Assembly (NCBI GenBank): GCA_028023455.1
Contig: JAQFVV010006312.1
Span: 1,858,001 to 1,922,000, forward strand
Source: Epiperipatus broadwayi
Lineage: Eukaryota > Onychophora > Udeonychophora > Euonychophora > Peripatidae
Reading direction: 5' to 3'
Length of the DNA stretch: 64,000 nt
Numbering within the stretch: the first letter of the stretch is position 1; each line of letters opens with the position of its first letter. Shown here in pieces: positions 24,217 through 36,400 of the stretch. Both the position numbers and the translations under genes were made by a program. The notes under the pieces are model-generated. The model saw only the letters and a list, made by a program, of their open reading frames with translations, was not told where the DNA came from and made no database searches.

Positions 24217-24880
24217 TTAGAAAATTTTCAAAAAATTAACCAGCCCCCAAAAGTCCTGAAATTTTTTAAGATTCTTAGGAGTTTGTGCATTAATAATTGC
24301 TTTAATATTTTCAAGATCATGTGTGATTCCTGCACCTAAAATATTATGGCCTAGAATCTTGATTTCTGACCTATTCCAAATATATTTCCTCAGATTAAGT
24401 TTAGCTCCAAATTGTTTTATCCAATTTATTTCATAGTGCTTTTCCAAATTTGTTGTCATAAGTATATTATCAAAATATGGCATCACTCTATATAATCCTT
24501 CTAATAATGTATCAGTATTTGCTTGTAATACATTTGGAGTGATAATTATTTGAAGCAACAGATGATTATAATTATATAATCCTTTGCACCTTGTTATAGT
24601 TAGAAGTGCAGCTGTTTCATTTGACACCAGTACCTGATGAAAAATGGTTTTTAAATCCAGCTTTTCAAAATAATTTGCTCCCTCAAATTCAGTTAGTATC
24701 ACTCTAATGTTTGAAAGCTATTCACTTGTGTAGTTAATCTATAGTCTTGATATATACAATTTTTTCCCACTGTTTTATTATGATGAGTATAGGGGTAGCC
24801 CACTCTGCATCTTCCACAGACATTAGTACACCTTTCTTTACCAATTCATCTAATGCCTCTTTTATCCATGATCTCCACAA
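24217..24880 (-). pseudogene. Gypsy reverse transcriptase remnant
   Basis: A 161-residue open frame (24217-24702) contains YFEKLDLKTIFHQVLV (fingers/palm), PYFDNILMTTN at the catalytic box, LRKYIWNRSEIKILGHNI and TPKNLKKFQDFWGLVNF (thumb/connection). The catalytic YxDD appears as YFDN, so the second metal-binding Asp is lost. Upstream, in another frame (24720-24880), ALDELVKKGVLMSVEDAEWA and TPILIIIK give the start of the domain. Long open length with a mutated catalytic residue indicates an old inactive copy. Confidence 0.88.
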
Positions 24881-25162
24881 AATCTATCTTTCTCAGCTTG
24901 CAGTGAATGGGTTTTACATCTTCTCAAAGCTCATTTTAAGCTCACTGGGTGTAACTTTTTTTTGTTCTACCACAAAAAGTTTAGAGAATTTAGTTTTTTT
25001 TTTTCAATATTTAATTTATTAATCATGCATATTTTAATGCCTAAAAGTGGTGACTCAGTCTCTACCCATTATGATCACTACATTATTTAGCTATATATAG
25101 GTTTAATTTTTCACAATGGCTATTTATGTCTACCCCAATATTATTAATAGAATTTCCATTTG

Positions 25163-25585
25163 CATCTTTCACTTTTAGTTCTGATTTTTTACTCTAGGTT
25201 AGTCTTTGATTCTTTTACTTAGCTCAGACTAGTTCCTGTGCAATATTATAGATATCCCAGAACCACTATCTATTTCCATTTTTACAGATTTATCACATAT
25301 GTACTATTAACATTATTTGCAGCCCATTATTTATCTCTGCCTTATTTATTTTAGTAAAATGTTTTGATTTCCACATCTTTCACTTTTAGTTCTGCTTTTT
25401 TACTCTTGGTTAGTCTTTGATTCTTTTACTTAGCTTAGACCAGTCCCTCTGCAATATTATAAATACCCCAGAAGCACTATCTATTTCCATTTTTACAGGT
25501 TTATCATATATGTACTATTAACATTATTTGCAGCCCATTATTTATCTCTGCCTTATTTATTTTAGTAAAATGTTTTGATTTTCTA
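25163..25585 (-). repeat. Tandem duplication of a gypsy protease segment (211-bp unit)
   Basis: Positions 25163-25373 and 25374-25585 are tandem copies about 93% alike. On the minus strand each encodes VKMEID(S/A)(G/A)SG-type sequence followed by SKRIKD, resembling the retropepsin active site. The order around it (zinc-knuckle region upstream, reverse transcriptase downstream) supports the protease assignment. The copies differ at several bases, so the duplication is old or lies between diverged sources. Confidence 0.85.
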
Positions 25586-25599
25586 ATATTGCTTTCCAA

Positions 25600-26060
25600 A
25601 GATTTTTTGTTTAAACTTTCTTTAGTTTTAGTAAAGCAGACATTTGCTAGATGATCTATCTTTTTTAGTTGTCACATTTTGCACTTTCCACATGCTGTCC
25701 TGTGCAATATGTCCCTCTTTCTGCAGCAGTGACATTCAATTTTCACTTTTTGTGACCTTTTGACATTGCTTGTCTTAACAATCATAGTTTGTTTTGGATC
25801 ATCCATTACATTGTTGAAAGTCTAAATTTACCACTAACTCATAGGCCAAGCCTCATTTGGGATATGATATATTTGGGATAACTAATATTTATTGTCAACT
25901 TCTCTCATTGCTCATCTATTACAAAAACTGTTCTAGCAATGTTTCCTCTATAAATTCTTGCCTAGACTCAAGGCAGTGTCAAAATTTCTGCAACTTTCTC
26001 TCTTCACTTGGTATCTACTTCATAAATGAAGATGAGCTATGTGCTTCAATAGCTCGGAGC
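25600..26060 (-). pseudogene. Gypsy gag / zinc-knuckle remnant
   Basis: On the minus strand 25650-25760 reads KGHKK, then a Cys/His-rich run (ECHCCRKRDILHRTACGKCK in shifted frames) resembling the two nucleocapsid zinc knuckles of gypsy gag. The upstream part to 26060 holds weak gag-like frames with stops. It lies in the correct place before the protease. Confidence 0.6.
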
Positions 26061-26100
26061 TAAAATGATTACTAAGTCACTTGACTAATATATATATATA

Positions 26101-26356
26101 TATAATTGAATATTAATAAGTACAGTAACCAAATACATGTAGGGTACAACTTTAAAATTTTTTTATCCACTTAGGAGTGCTTTTGACTATCTTCATAGTC
26201 TTTGTCAGCTAACACTTTCAAAGGTTAATATTCCTTTGAAAGAGTTAGTTGACAAAGACTATAAAGATAGTCAAAAGTGATCCTAAGTAAATAATAGTTT
26301 TTTTAAAGTTGTACTTTACATATATTTGGTTACTGTATTTATTTATATTCAGTTAC
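26101..26356. repeat. Foldback element with about 120-bp arms
   Basis: Left arm about 26101-26222 and right arm about 26236-26356 are inverted copies with scattered mismatches and a short central loop. A (TA)n run precedes it. The arms contain GACTAT(G/A)AAGATAGTCAAAAG, a small hairpin followed by AAAAG, preceded by (C/T)TGACAAA. This is similar to the hairpin at 31200. Confidence 0.9.
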
Positions 26357-28619
26357 AAAATTACATAAATAACTTTGAAGAAATACAGACATTGAATAAG
26401 AATATCATTACATATATGTATATATATATGTCAGACTTTCAGAATCTCCAGGTTTGTGATCACAATTATTTTTGGTCTTCTAAATAAAAGTAATGTGGGA
26501 ATATTTGTTAGATTATTTTAAATTTTACTAACAATAAACTATTTATATATATATATGTTCTGTATAAATAGACCACTTGAAGGGAGTAGTGATGTTAAAT
26601 TTACCTATCCTTAATGTGTTATAGCCATATTTCTCACTAATGGCCTGCCTATCAAGAGTTTTAATCTACTTTGACACTGTCTAGTTTTTAATTTTAACCC
26701 ACTGATTACTTATCTTTGACAATCTTGATATGAATTGCTACCATAATTTTTACACTTGTCTGTCCAACTACACCAATTAATAAGCTATGTTTAGACTTGC
26801 AATACAATTAATACAATCATGACTATAACTAAGAGTGCAAAGCAATAACATATAAAAAAAAGACTCAGAGCACAGTATGTTGGATTTAAAACTCTTAATA
26901 TCATCTTACAATGTATATATGAATATTTACAATATATATTTACCTTTAACATTAAACACAAACTTTTAGACATACTAAACAATAAATACTGAGTGTAACC
27001 TCTAAGTTTGCCTAGATTCCCTTCTTGCACTTTCAGTGGGGATTAATACCAGACATGAAGACCTGTCCAAGTCATTCTTCTTTCTCCACATTACAGGACT
27101 CTCTCCCCCTATCTTTTTAATAGTTCTGTTCTATTGTTCTTAAAATCATTTCTTGTTGCTATTTCAGTTAAATGTAATTACTTCTTAACAAGAATTAGTT
27201 TTCTGTAATCTAATTGCAATTATCTATATGTACAAATTAATTAAAATAATTTGATTTTTCCATTTGTACAGATTAATTAAAATACTTTTAGTTTTCAATA
27301 TAACTATTATTCTGAACATAGAATGTTTTCATTCTAATATATTTCTGAATTTATTTATATAACCAAGAGAAAAAAAACAACAATATTTTAATTTTAACTG
27401 TAATAAAAAAATGAGTATAAAAAAGTAAACTTTCTTTTGATATAGTAATTTAAATTATTTATTTAATAAAAGTTATTCTAAGAGCTCCTACTAAATTTCT
27501 TTTATTTTTGTTTTTCTTTGAGCTCAACACTTTTAAACAGTAATGACAATTTAAACAAAATCTCTGACTATTCATGTCTAAATTTTAAAAATAATTTAAT
27601 TTGAAGATTTTTCCAGAAATAATAAAGTCCATTTTGGTAGTTGTGTTTTATGATTAAGGAAATCAGAAATGTCTAATACGTATAAATATTTATCTTCCTA
27701 GGTAATTTTTTCTTGCAATCCATAGTTGATTTTTGAAATTATTTATTTATTTAATTATCCAGTTTTGTTATAATATCAACAAATAAGATCCAGCATTAGC
27801 AGATATAAATAAGCTTTATTCATTATTATTAAGTCATTATCACAATTCCATAAAGAAAGCTACATTCTCAAAAAGATGAGATTGCACTGCAACTAAAAAT
27901 TTACCCCATAATTATAAATGTATATGAACCTACAGTAATTCAAATCATTTTCACAACTGCTAATTTATAAGCAGTGTTAGAAAAACAAAACTGATATTTA
28001 TACATTTTATAGTAGACAATCTGTTTTTTTTCTTTGTCTGGCTATCATCCAATTTCCATAGTAATCGTTAGACTTTTTTTATTGACACTTAATATTTTGA
28101 AAATAATTAATTCTGTTTTTGAATTATTATTATTTTTAAAATAAACAAAGAAATACACTTTTCATCCCTTACCAATTATTTTTTTTCAAGTGAAACAATA
28201 ATGACATGCATATAAAAAAAATGAATGGAAGGAGAGATTTTGAATATCTTAATGAAAAAATTTCTAGATAATAGATACCCAATATATGCAATTAAATGAA
28301 ATACATTTCTGTTTGTTCATTAGCATAATAATTAAACAAATGTAAAATAAAGCCATATTTAAACTCCCTTTTCCGTCCGATATTTCAAGTTAAAATTTAA
28401 AACATACAAAATTCAAACTGAATAAAAAAAAAATATCGGTCGCATTAACATAAGAGTTTAGATAATCTATAAATGAATCTCTCCAAGCTCTTCATTTCAT
28501 AAACCCTATTAAATCTAAATGTACACTACTTATGCTATATAACAAATCGTAAATGATCCTTTTGCAAAATATATAAAAATATTCACACATATGCAAAAAA
28601 AAAAAACATACCCAAAATA
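26357..28619 (+). other. Intron 2 middle part, no gene seen
   Basis: Mostly AT-rich. The slightly more GC-rich block 26570-27120 ends at a pyrimidine run (27102-27117) that on the minus strand reads as a purine tract before TGTAATGTGG. It might be an LTR edge of the gypsy element at 23-26 kb, but no partner was found. Confidence 0.4.
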
Positions 28620-29858
28620 CAAATTTGGGTAAAACTGACTTATAGCGGTCTGGACACTTCGCCCTCTATTTTTAAAAAACGTAACTATATTTTTTTCCTA
28701 CTAACTGTATCCAACTTTAGTCAGTGTATCTAATTCTAAATAAACTATATCTAAGTATAAATGCTAATAAAAAAGTAATTAAAAAAAAACTTACATTTTG
28801 ATGCGTAGTTTTCACTTGTATATGTAGCGGTCTTTACTGTATATATAACTATAAATAAATAAACTATATTAACTATAAATGTTTTTATATAGAGATGAAT
28901 AAATAAAAATAAAAAAAACTTACATTTCCTGCAGGCAGAATCCGTGTTTCATTATTCTCACTATGTAATTGCAAAGTATCTCTAACTATAAATGTATTTT
29001 TTACATGAAGATTGATAAATAAAATGTAATAAAACTTAACATTTTTATGCTCTATGTAGAGATATGTTTGTTGCCTGGCAAAAGTGTGACCAAAAAGTCC
29101 CTACTGTCAAAATTATGAACTACTTTTGTCACGTGTAATTTTTGCCGCATGTAATCCCCCCCCCCATTTACTTTTTGCCGAAAAAAGATTCAAATCAATG
29201 TTAAAACCAAGTATGTCAAATTGTGAATAACTGTTTTAACATTGATTTGAAACAACTGTTTTAACGTTGATTTAAATCTTTTTTTGGCAAAAAGTAAATG
29301 GACGGGGGAGAGGGGGGAGGAATTACACGCTGCAAAAATCACACACGACAAAAGTAGTTCATAATTTTGACAGTAGGGACTTTTTTGGTCGCACTTTTGC
29401 CAGGCAACAAACATATCTCTATATAGAGCATAAAAATGTAAGTTTTATTACATTTTATTTATTAATCTTCATGTAAAAAATACATTTATAGTTAGATATA
29501 CTTTGCAATTACATAGTGAGAATAACGTAGTTTGAAACACGGATTCTGCTTGCAGAAAATGTAAGTTCTTTTTTTATTATTTATTTATGTAAAAACATTT
29601 ATAGTTAATATAGTTTATTTATTTATAGTTATATATACAGTAAAGACCGCTACATATACAAGTGAAAACTACGCATCAAAAAGTAAGTTTTTATTTAATT
29701 ACTTTTTTATTAGCATTTATACTTAGATATAGTTTATTTAGAATTAGATACACTGATTAAAGTTGGATACAGTTAGTAGGAAAAAAAATGTAGTTAAGTT
29801 TTTTAAAAATAGAGGGCAAAGTGTCGAGACCGCTATAAGTCAGTTTTACCCAAATTTG
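28620..29858. repeat. 1.24-kb near-perfect palindrome (foldback transposon-like)
   Basis: Arms of about 590-600 bp, 28620-29210 and about 29254-29858, are inverted copies with few differences. The outer ends are CAAATTTGGGTAAAACTGAC and its complement. Each arm contains three spaced copies of a block ending AAAAACTTACATTT (left arm near 28790, 28919 and 29035; spacing 129 and 116 bp), separated by unique 45-50-bp segments. The centre has an extra partial copy of AACTGTTTTAAC(A/G)TTGATTT. No transposase is visible. The structure fits a foldback or long-TIR MITE; flanking target duplications were not clear. Confidence 0.95.
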
Positions 29859-31139
29859 TCCACTTTCATTATTCATTGGCAATTTATTTATCCCCAGTCC
29901 TATGATGTAGAGAGAAGTTTATTTCAAAGAAAAGACAAGTTAAACTTCAAATGTTTCTTTTATTGGCAATAATATCCAGATAGAATAATCTCGTGAATTT
30001 TAATAATAGTCCTTTTCCTTCCTTTTTCTTTTTAAAGAGGAGAGTGCAATTAAACTAGCCTTTTTATGATATAAATTAATCCAGTTGATCCCGAATGTTT
30101 TCTTAGCATGTAAAGATGATATTTATCCTATGCAATGGCAGTTATATTCCAATTTTTAAACCAGAAATTTCTTTGTTTTACAAATAAAATAGCCGATTTC
30201 ATACAAAGCATTTTTTTATATAAATTTCCCTTCTCACATTTTGTTGCCATCTTCTTTGGAACCCTTCACAACTGCCATTCAAATGATTGAATGGGCAGAT
30301 AATTTAAGTTTATTCTTCCATATTTTTATAGTTTAACAAAAAAAAATTATTTAAGACATTTTTATTTAAAAGAATATAGAAGCATGTCTGTTTTTGGCAA
30401 TGACAAAAAGATGATAGGTTACTCTTACCGTCTTTTCTGGCTATTTATATGATCTCTTTCTGACGATCTGGTGTCATAAAAACTATTGCAAATTAGTCAA
30501 ATAAAGCTCAATGCCGAACAATTTTTTTACCACAGTTTTTGCGGTTTGTAATGTAAGTTTGGAGGAAAATGGATACATAGTAATAAAAGCCAAATTCAAT
30601 TTGATTTTTCCTATTATTTGTAAACCAAAATACAGCATTGATATCACAACCTTTATTCATTTTATAAACACAAATAATTTACATATATATATATTTTGAT
30701 AATAATAATAATTTTTTTATTACTTTATAAACAAATATACATGATATAAAAACATTGAATTATATGTAATAATATTACTATGGTGACTGCATTAACGAAA
30801 ATGAAATATGTAAAATAATATTTTAAGTAAACTTTTATATCATACTAAATTGTTTTCAAAATTTATTTATTTGCCTATATGTTTTTTTCCTTGGGTTTGA
30901 TTATAATGAATTTAGTATTTTAAAGCTAGAATCAACAGTAAACAATACTACTTAAAAGCTTTAGGTTGCTATGGTGATCAATTTAAACTTATATTTCCAA
31001 AATCTCCCATTATCCATTTATCAAACAAAAGAAAAATCAAACAAGATCAACAAACTTCTTTATCTTTTTATTTTTTATACTTTGATCATTAATCTGAATA
31101 GTCACAATATATATGTAGGAGATATGTGTGTATATTTTG
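29859..31139 (+). other. Intron 2 last part, no gene seen
   Basis: AT-rich with short (AT)n and (AAT)n runs. No recognisable coding or structured repeat. Confidence 0.5.
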
Positions 31140-31265
31140 ATATATATATATATATGTAAAATGATGGTTATGTATTTATATTGTTCAAATATTGCAGTTC
31201 TGATGAAGACTGCTGGACAGTCAAAACTGTAAAGAAAATAAAGAAGTTTTTAAAGAAAATTTGTT
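31140..31265 (+). repeat. Hammerhead-like motif next to (AT)n
   Basis: After an (AT)n run, CTGATGA (31200-31206) is followed by a perfect 5-bp stem GACTG/CAGTC (31208-31212 and 31218-31222) with loop CTGGA, then AAAAC. This is the C-U-G-A-N-G-A, stem II, purine-rich GAAAC layout of a hammerhead ribozyme, with G12 changed to A. It lies about 175 bp before the third M1 exon. Such short motifs occur at the ends of Penelope-like elements. Confidence 0.5.
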
Positions 31266-31439
31266 TGCATTGAAGTATTATAAGCAATATATGTATGAAT
31301 ATATGAAGATATGCAAAGAAAGTGAAAGAGAAGAATTAAAGGATATAATTATTAATATATCATTAAGCTATTATGCAATTAATATGTATGAATTAACACA
31401 TGTATTTAAAATCAATGTCATTATATTTTGTATTTTTAG

Positions 31440-31553
31440 TGGTTTGGTAATTTAGTGACATTAAAATGGTGGAATGATTTATGGTTGAATGAAGGTTTTG
31501 CAAGCTATATTGAATATAAAGGACTTATGAATGACAAACCAGCTTGGAATATG
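31440..31553 (+). CDS. M1 zinc aminopeptidase, exon with third zinc ligand
   Basis: Exon of 114 nt after TTTTTAG and before GTAATA, both ends in phase 0. It encodes [20 protein letters not shown] then [18 protein letters not shown]. Joined to the previous exon it gives HELAHMWFGN...WLNEGFA, the full HEXXH-(18 residues)-E zinc site; the Glu of NEGFA is the third zinc ligand. The ...[14 protein letters not shown] block is among the most conserved in the family. All catalytic elements visible in these three exons are intact. The following exons (normally a segment with SHPI and the KGASVIRML motif) were not found in the next 32 kb by eye, so the gene may continue with long introns beyond the window or have exons I missed. 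Confidence 0.95.
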
Positions 31554-32029
31554 GTAATATGATATTGCAATCCATATAATTATTTATATAACTGTAATTA
31601 ATATTGATAATATGCATGTATCATTATTATAATTTTTATCATTGGTGTATATATATATATATATATATAAATAAGCATTAAAATAATTTTTATTTGCCTA
31701 TTTATGATTATTATTTTGGTAAAAAAATCTGGATTTTAATATAATAGTTTAATAAAATTTTAATACAAAAAATATTACCAATATTTATGCTTGTTGCAGA
31801 TTTATTTTAAAAAGATTTGGATCAATTACTAAAGATAATAAAAATGTTTAAAAATTTAAAATATAAAATACTCTCAACCATAATTTCCATTGCCTTTATT
31901 TATGATATCTTGCAACATTAAAAAAAAGAGTAAAAAAAAAACAAAATTTTGATTTTGTAGTTTATATTATAATGACTTGATGGAATGCTTGTAAAATCTT
32001 ACAAGAATACATTATATTATAGGTAAGCA

Positions 32030-33010
32030 TGTACTAAGAAATAGAGAAATATCTACTACACTCAATGGCAAAGTTCCCCCAAAGTTTAAACCTTTTAACT
32101 CTATTCTACAAGGATCACCATTGAGTGTGTTTATGTTAGCCCACTTCTTCTTGAAATAGAAGGGAAACTACCTGGCATTCATATCTCAATGATTAGTAGT
32201 ACTATCAAATATATAATGTTTATGGATGATCTTATCATCTTCCCCTCCATGAAATATCTACAATCACTAATCTCCATTCCCAAAGAGTATAATGCTCATT
32301 TAAAATTTCAATTTGATCATAACTAATTATTCACATTCATTATACTTTTTGGCAAGAGTGTCTTGCTTTCCTTTACTGCACCCCCATATAATTTTTTCAG
32401 TTTTCCTATTTATAAATCAATAAATGTTATGAGAATATTAATTCAATACTCTTTGCTCTCATCTATGGAAAAAATCATTAACTCTCTGTCCAAAGTATAT
32501 CTGCCTCTTCCCACAAAAATCTTTCTAATCAACATCTTAATTTTTCTAAAATGACATACTATATGCAAATAATCAGGTTTACCAATGCATTTAAGAAGAA
32601 GCTAAGTTCACTTTGTTCCAAATTAATTTGTAATAAAAAAGGTGTGATCATCAGTGTTAGAACACTGAAAAAGCATAGCAAAGATAATGGTCTCTCACTT
32701 TCACTCAATTCCTACCTTTTTTCCAGAGATTATTTAACTCAATATTTAACTTATATCAGAGTACTTTGGTGCTGTAAAATTTGTCTGGATTATCTACACT
32801 GATACACTTCTACCCAGCAGTGGTAAGTTTTTTAAATCTCTTATCAAATGTCTAGATGCTCATTCTGATTTGAATCAACATTCCTTTTCAGGGAAAATAA
32901 TTTATTGGCAGGCCAATAACATGACTCATAATATCAATCAATCTCAACCATGGTCTCTGCTTAATCTCAATAATAAACAAATGATTTTAAAATTCTGACA
33001 TCTAAAAACA
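32030..33010 (+). pseudogene. LINE reverse transcriptase remnant
   Basis: The plus strand near 32090-32330 reads NSILQGSPLSVFMLAHFFLE then IEGKLPGIHISMISSTIKYI and MFMDDLIIFPSMKYLQSLIS. This is the non-LTR pattern (Q/R)GSPLSP...L........I.G........LLYADDL..... . The catalytic box is FMDD where YADD or FADD is usual. Downstream frames (32360-32800) show weak homology to the thumb region, and stops break the frame. It is a short fragment without endonuclease or tail and sits past the third M1 exon. Confidence 0.65.
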
Positions 33011-33124
33011 AAATATATTGTCTTCCTTATTAAAATCAATCTAGATCTCTACCCACTAATCACTCTTTGTTGCAAAGAATGGTATATGCTATACCCACTA
33101 ATCACTCTTTGTTGCTATTAATTG

Positions 33125-33430
33125 ATATATATATATATATTCTAACGTCCCCCCGCGCATCCTCACCCCAAAATATACTGTTTATTATGAATATTATGGG
33201 TTCTAGCTCAGTTAACAAATAAATAAATGAAATATTCAGCATTAATTAAATGATTACTAGCTCTAATTTTAAAATACAAATTCGGTTCAATTTTAAAATG
33301 AATTAATAAATATTTACTATTTTCATGAGACATGGAGTGACAATACGGGGAACGAGATAGACTACATTGAGCCATTATCCACACGATACTACCTCAATGG
33401 CATAAGAACACTATCCCCCCTTTTTACTAT
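33125..33430 (-). other. Possible LTR edge with polypurine tract
   Basis: Read on the minus strand, AAAAAGGGGGGATAGTGTTC (33427-33408) looks like a polypurine tract followed by an LTR start. About 280 bp farther a G-rich end (GCGCGGGGGGACGTTAG) meets an (AT)n run. No matching second LTR was found, so this is tentative. Confidence 0.3.
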
Positions 33431-36400
33431 ACCAAATACTAACTCATAGTATTCTTACGACTTTCTAAGCTCTATTCACTGTGATTAAAATAATAATCAT
33501 ATCTTAATCTTCTTTATAACAAGAATCTAGCTTAATTAAATAAAATGAAGTAAAATAAAATAAAATCTCAGGTTCATAAATTGTATTCTAACTGATTTAA
33601 AATTATGGTAGTAAAATATGAAAAGGGAATTTTTATGTCATAATCTACTACACAGCAACTAATAATAATAAAATTAATAATAACAATAATAATATAATAT
33701 ACTCTTATTTCTTCCTAAATGAAATAAATAAATACGTACGTGGTAGTATTTTTAATAATCTGACAACAGAATACATGTGGCAACTTTAGCATATAATTTA
33801 ATGTAATATTATGGCAACCGACTTATGACCAATAAATAATATAAAATTCTGATCTTTTAATTTTAACATACCAATAAATTCTCAAAATTCTTATAACACT
33901 TTTATGTTTATCCTTTGTGCAAAACTTATATGTCTGTTTCAATTATAAATGTATCGTGATTTCATGCATCCATGTGGAGAAATAACAACTCGGACACAAA
34001 AACTTTAAAACAAATTTAAAACAAAGTTTATTAACAATATAAATAAATTAACAATATTTTTACACTATATGCATTGGATATCCTTTACTTTCATATCTCA
34101 ACTTAGTTTATTAGTTTATAAATGAAATCAAAATATTATTTACTTTTCTTAGTTAAATCTTATTTTTTAACGCTTAAGAAAATACAGCATTATTACTTGA
34201 TTTATTATTATGGTTAGCTTATTACAAAATGCATTTCTTATATGATTATCACAAACACTTTTCATCCCTAATATTATTAAAATTACATTTTTTTTACAAA
34301 ATTTACATTCGTAATAAAATTCTACAAAATAATAAAATTTAGTTTCATATTGGTTGTATGGAATCTTATAAAGTCAAAATACTATTCTACATTCGGTATT
34401 AGGTTTTTATTATTCATTATCCGATGTTTATTAATCCTAATATTCTCATTCAAACCTTACTTTGGATGATATTATTATAACTATTAATATACCATGCACA
34501 AGTATATGTTTATTATACCTTATTGAATTTTCTCTTGATAAATATGCAATACTCATTCCCTCCAACATTAATATTAAAAAAAATAAAAATTCAAATTTTA
34601 TTATCACTTTTAAATACTTGGTTTAGATTTCTTTTCAAAATCTTATATTCATTTCTGAATTAATTTTACAATGTATTATATGATTCTTTCTCTCTTTATG
34701 ATATTTTTTGGACTTTCAATTTCAAAGTTACACAATTCTATACATTCAAGCAAATAAACTATTCTTACACAAACGATAACATATCTTCAGTTCTATTTTA
34801 TTCATTATTTCTTTGAAAATATCTTTCTGACCGATGCAGATTCACGAAATAAGGATAGTGAAGATAGATGCATAGGATCAAAATACAACTAGAATATTAC
34901 TCGTCATATACCTTGACAATCATGGCACAGTGAATTAAAATACACTATAGAGGAGTGACCTTTACCTGTCTACCAACCTCTATCATAGGAACGATGCTAA
35001 AGCTATTTCTTCAGCTTTATTCTAACATCAAAAGTTTAAAGATATGCAAAACACTGTCCAAACCATATGTGTTCAGTCATAGGACTTTGTTAACTATACT
35101 AAATCACACAAAACTAAATATGATCCAAATCCCTTATATTTTCCTATTTCTTAAAAAAAAAAACATCATCTTGGTTTCCTCTCCCTTAGTACTTCCAAGT
35201 CACTATCCGATCTTATTTCTCAAGATTTTTTCTATACTGTACATCGACAAATACATATCTGCATTACTAACAATAATAAAATTCATTGATATTTTAAAAC
35301 TATTCCACTGTTCTATAAGAAAATCTTTTTACTACTTTCCTCTGTATATTTAATCATATACAAACTTTTTAAATATCTGAATACTTTATCACATGAAAGT
35401 TCAAAAGAATCACACAATTGTTCTGTTAAATTATATTATTAATATACTTTAAATAAATTGTTGCATGCATATTCCGAATTATTCCTATCTCATTATATGT
35501 TAAAATGTTGCATAAAATGTGTACATATAATTAAGACTTCCACACTTCATTCTTAAGTCAATAGATGATCTAAAAAAAATACATTATGCATTATAAATAA
35601 CTATCAAAATTACCAAACGACCTTTATCTCCTCGATCGTGTTCCGTAGGCTTCAACATCCATTTGATCCTTGTAGATATAAGATTCACATCCATACACTT
35701 TATTTTAAACACTATTTCTATAATTTTATCAAGTTATTATATTTAAATTTTAATATTAATAAATTTATGTTTTATGTTTTCCCTAATCTCACATAACATT
35801 TTATATTTTAAAAAAAAATTAGTAAAAAATATTCAAACTATATTTACTGTACTCCTTCATCAAATTTTCCTGAAAAACTGTTCATACTAAAGCCAAAAAA
35901 AAAAAAATTGTTTATTATTTCTTTTCCATTCACTTAATGTTCCTCTCCCTGCTTGTTCAATTTTAAGGTAAAACAAATATCACTTCGTTCAATAAATATT
36001 CATGAATGATAATCCTTGGTTTTTTATAATATTTAATACAATTATTAATTATGATATTAGTTAATCCCGTAAAGAAAACTTCTAAATATTCTCTTCTAAT
36101 ATTTCTTGCTAATATTTTCTCCCGCGCGACTTTTATGATGCATCTTCTTAGTACTTTGATTTAAATATTCAATAAAACTTTTCTGTTTCCATGGATTCAT
36201 TTCATTAAGTAAATTAGATTTATATTTTTCAAATCTTTATCTTTATTAAGCATTTCTCTAATGAACACTTTATAATATTTTAATTCTTCTTAGAGAAAGT
36301 TTTTCTGTTCCTTGTTCATAAAAAAAACACAATAGCTCTTTCATATTATTATTCTGTAACTTTTTTTCTTCTTTTAAAATTCTGGTACTATATACTTTGT

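Noticed and set aside
34955-35353. 132-residue plus-strand open frame
   Set aside because: No recognised motif; composition follows AT-rich background and no splice or element context supports it.
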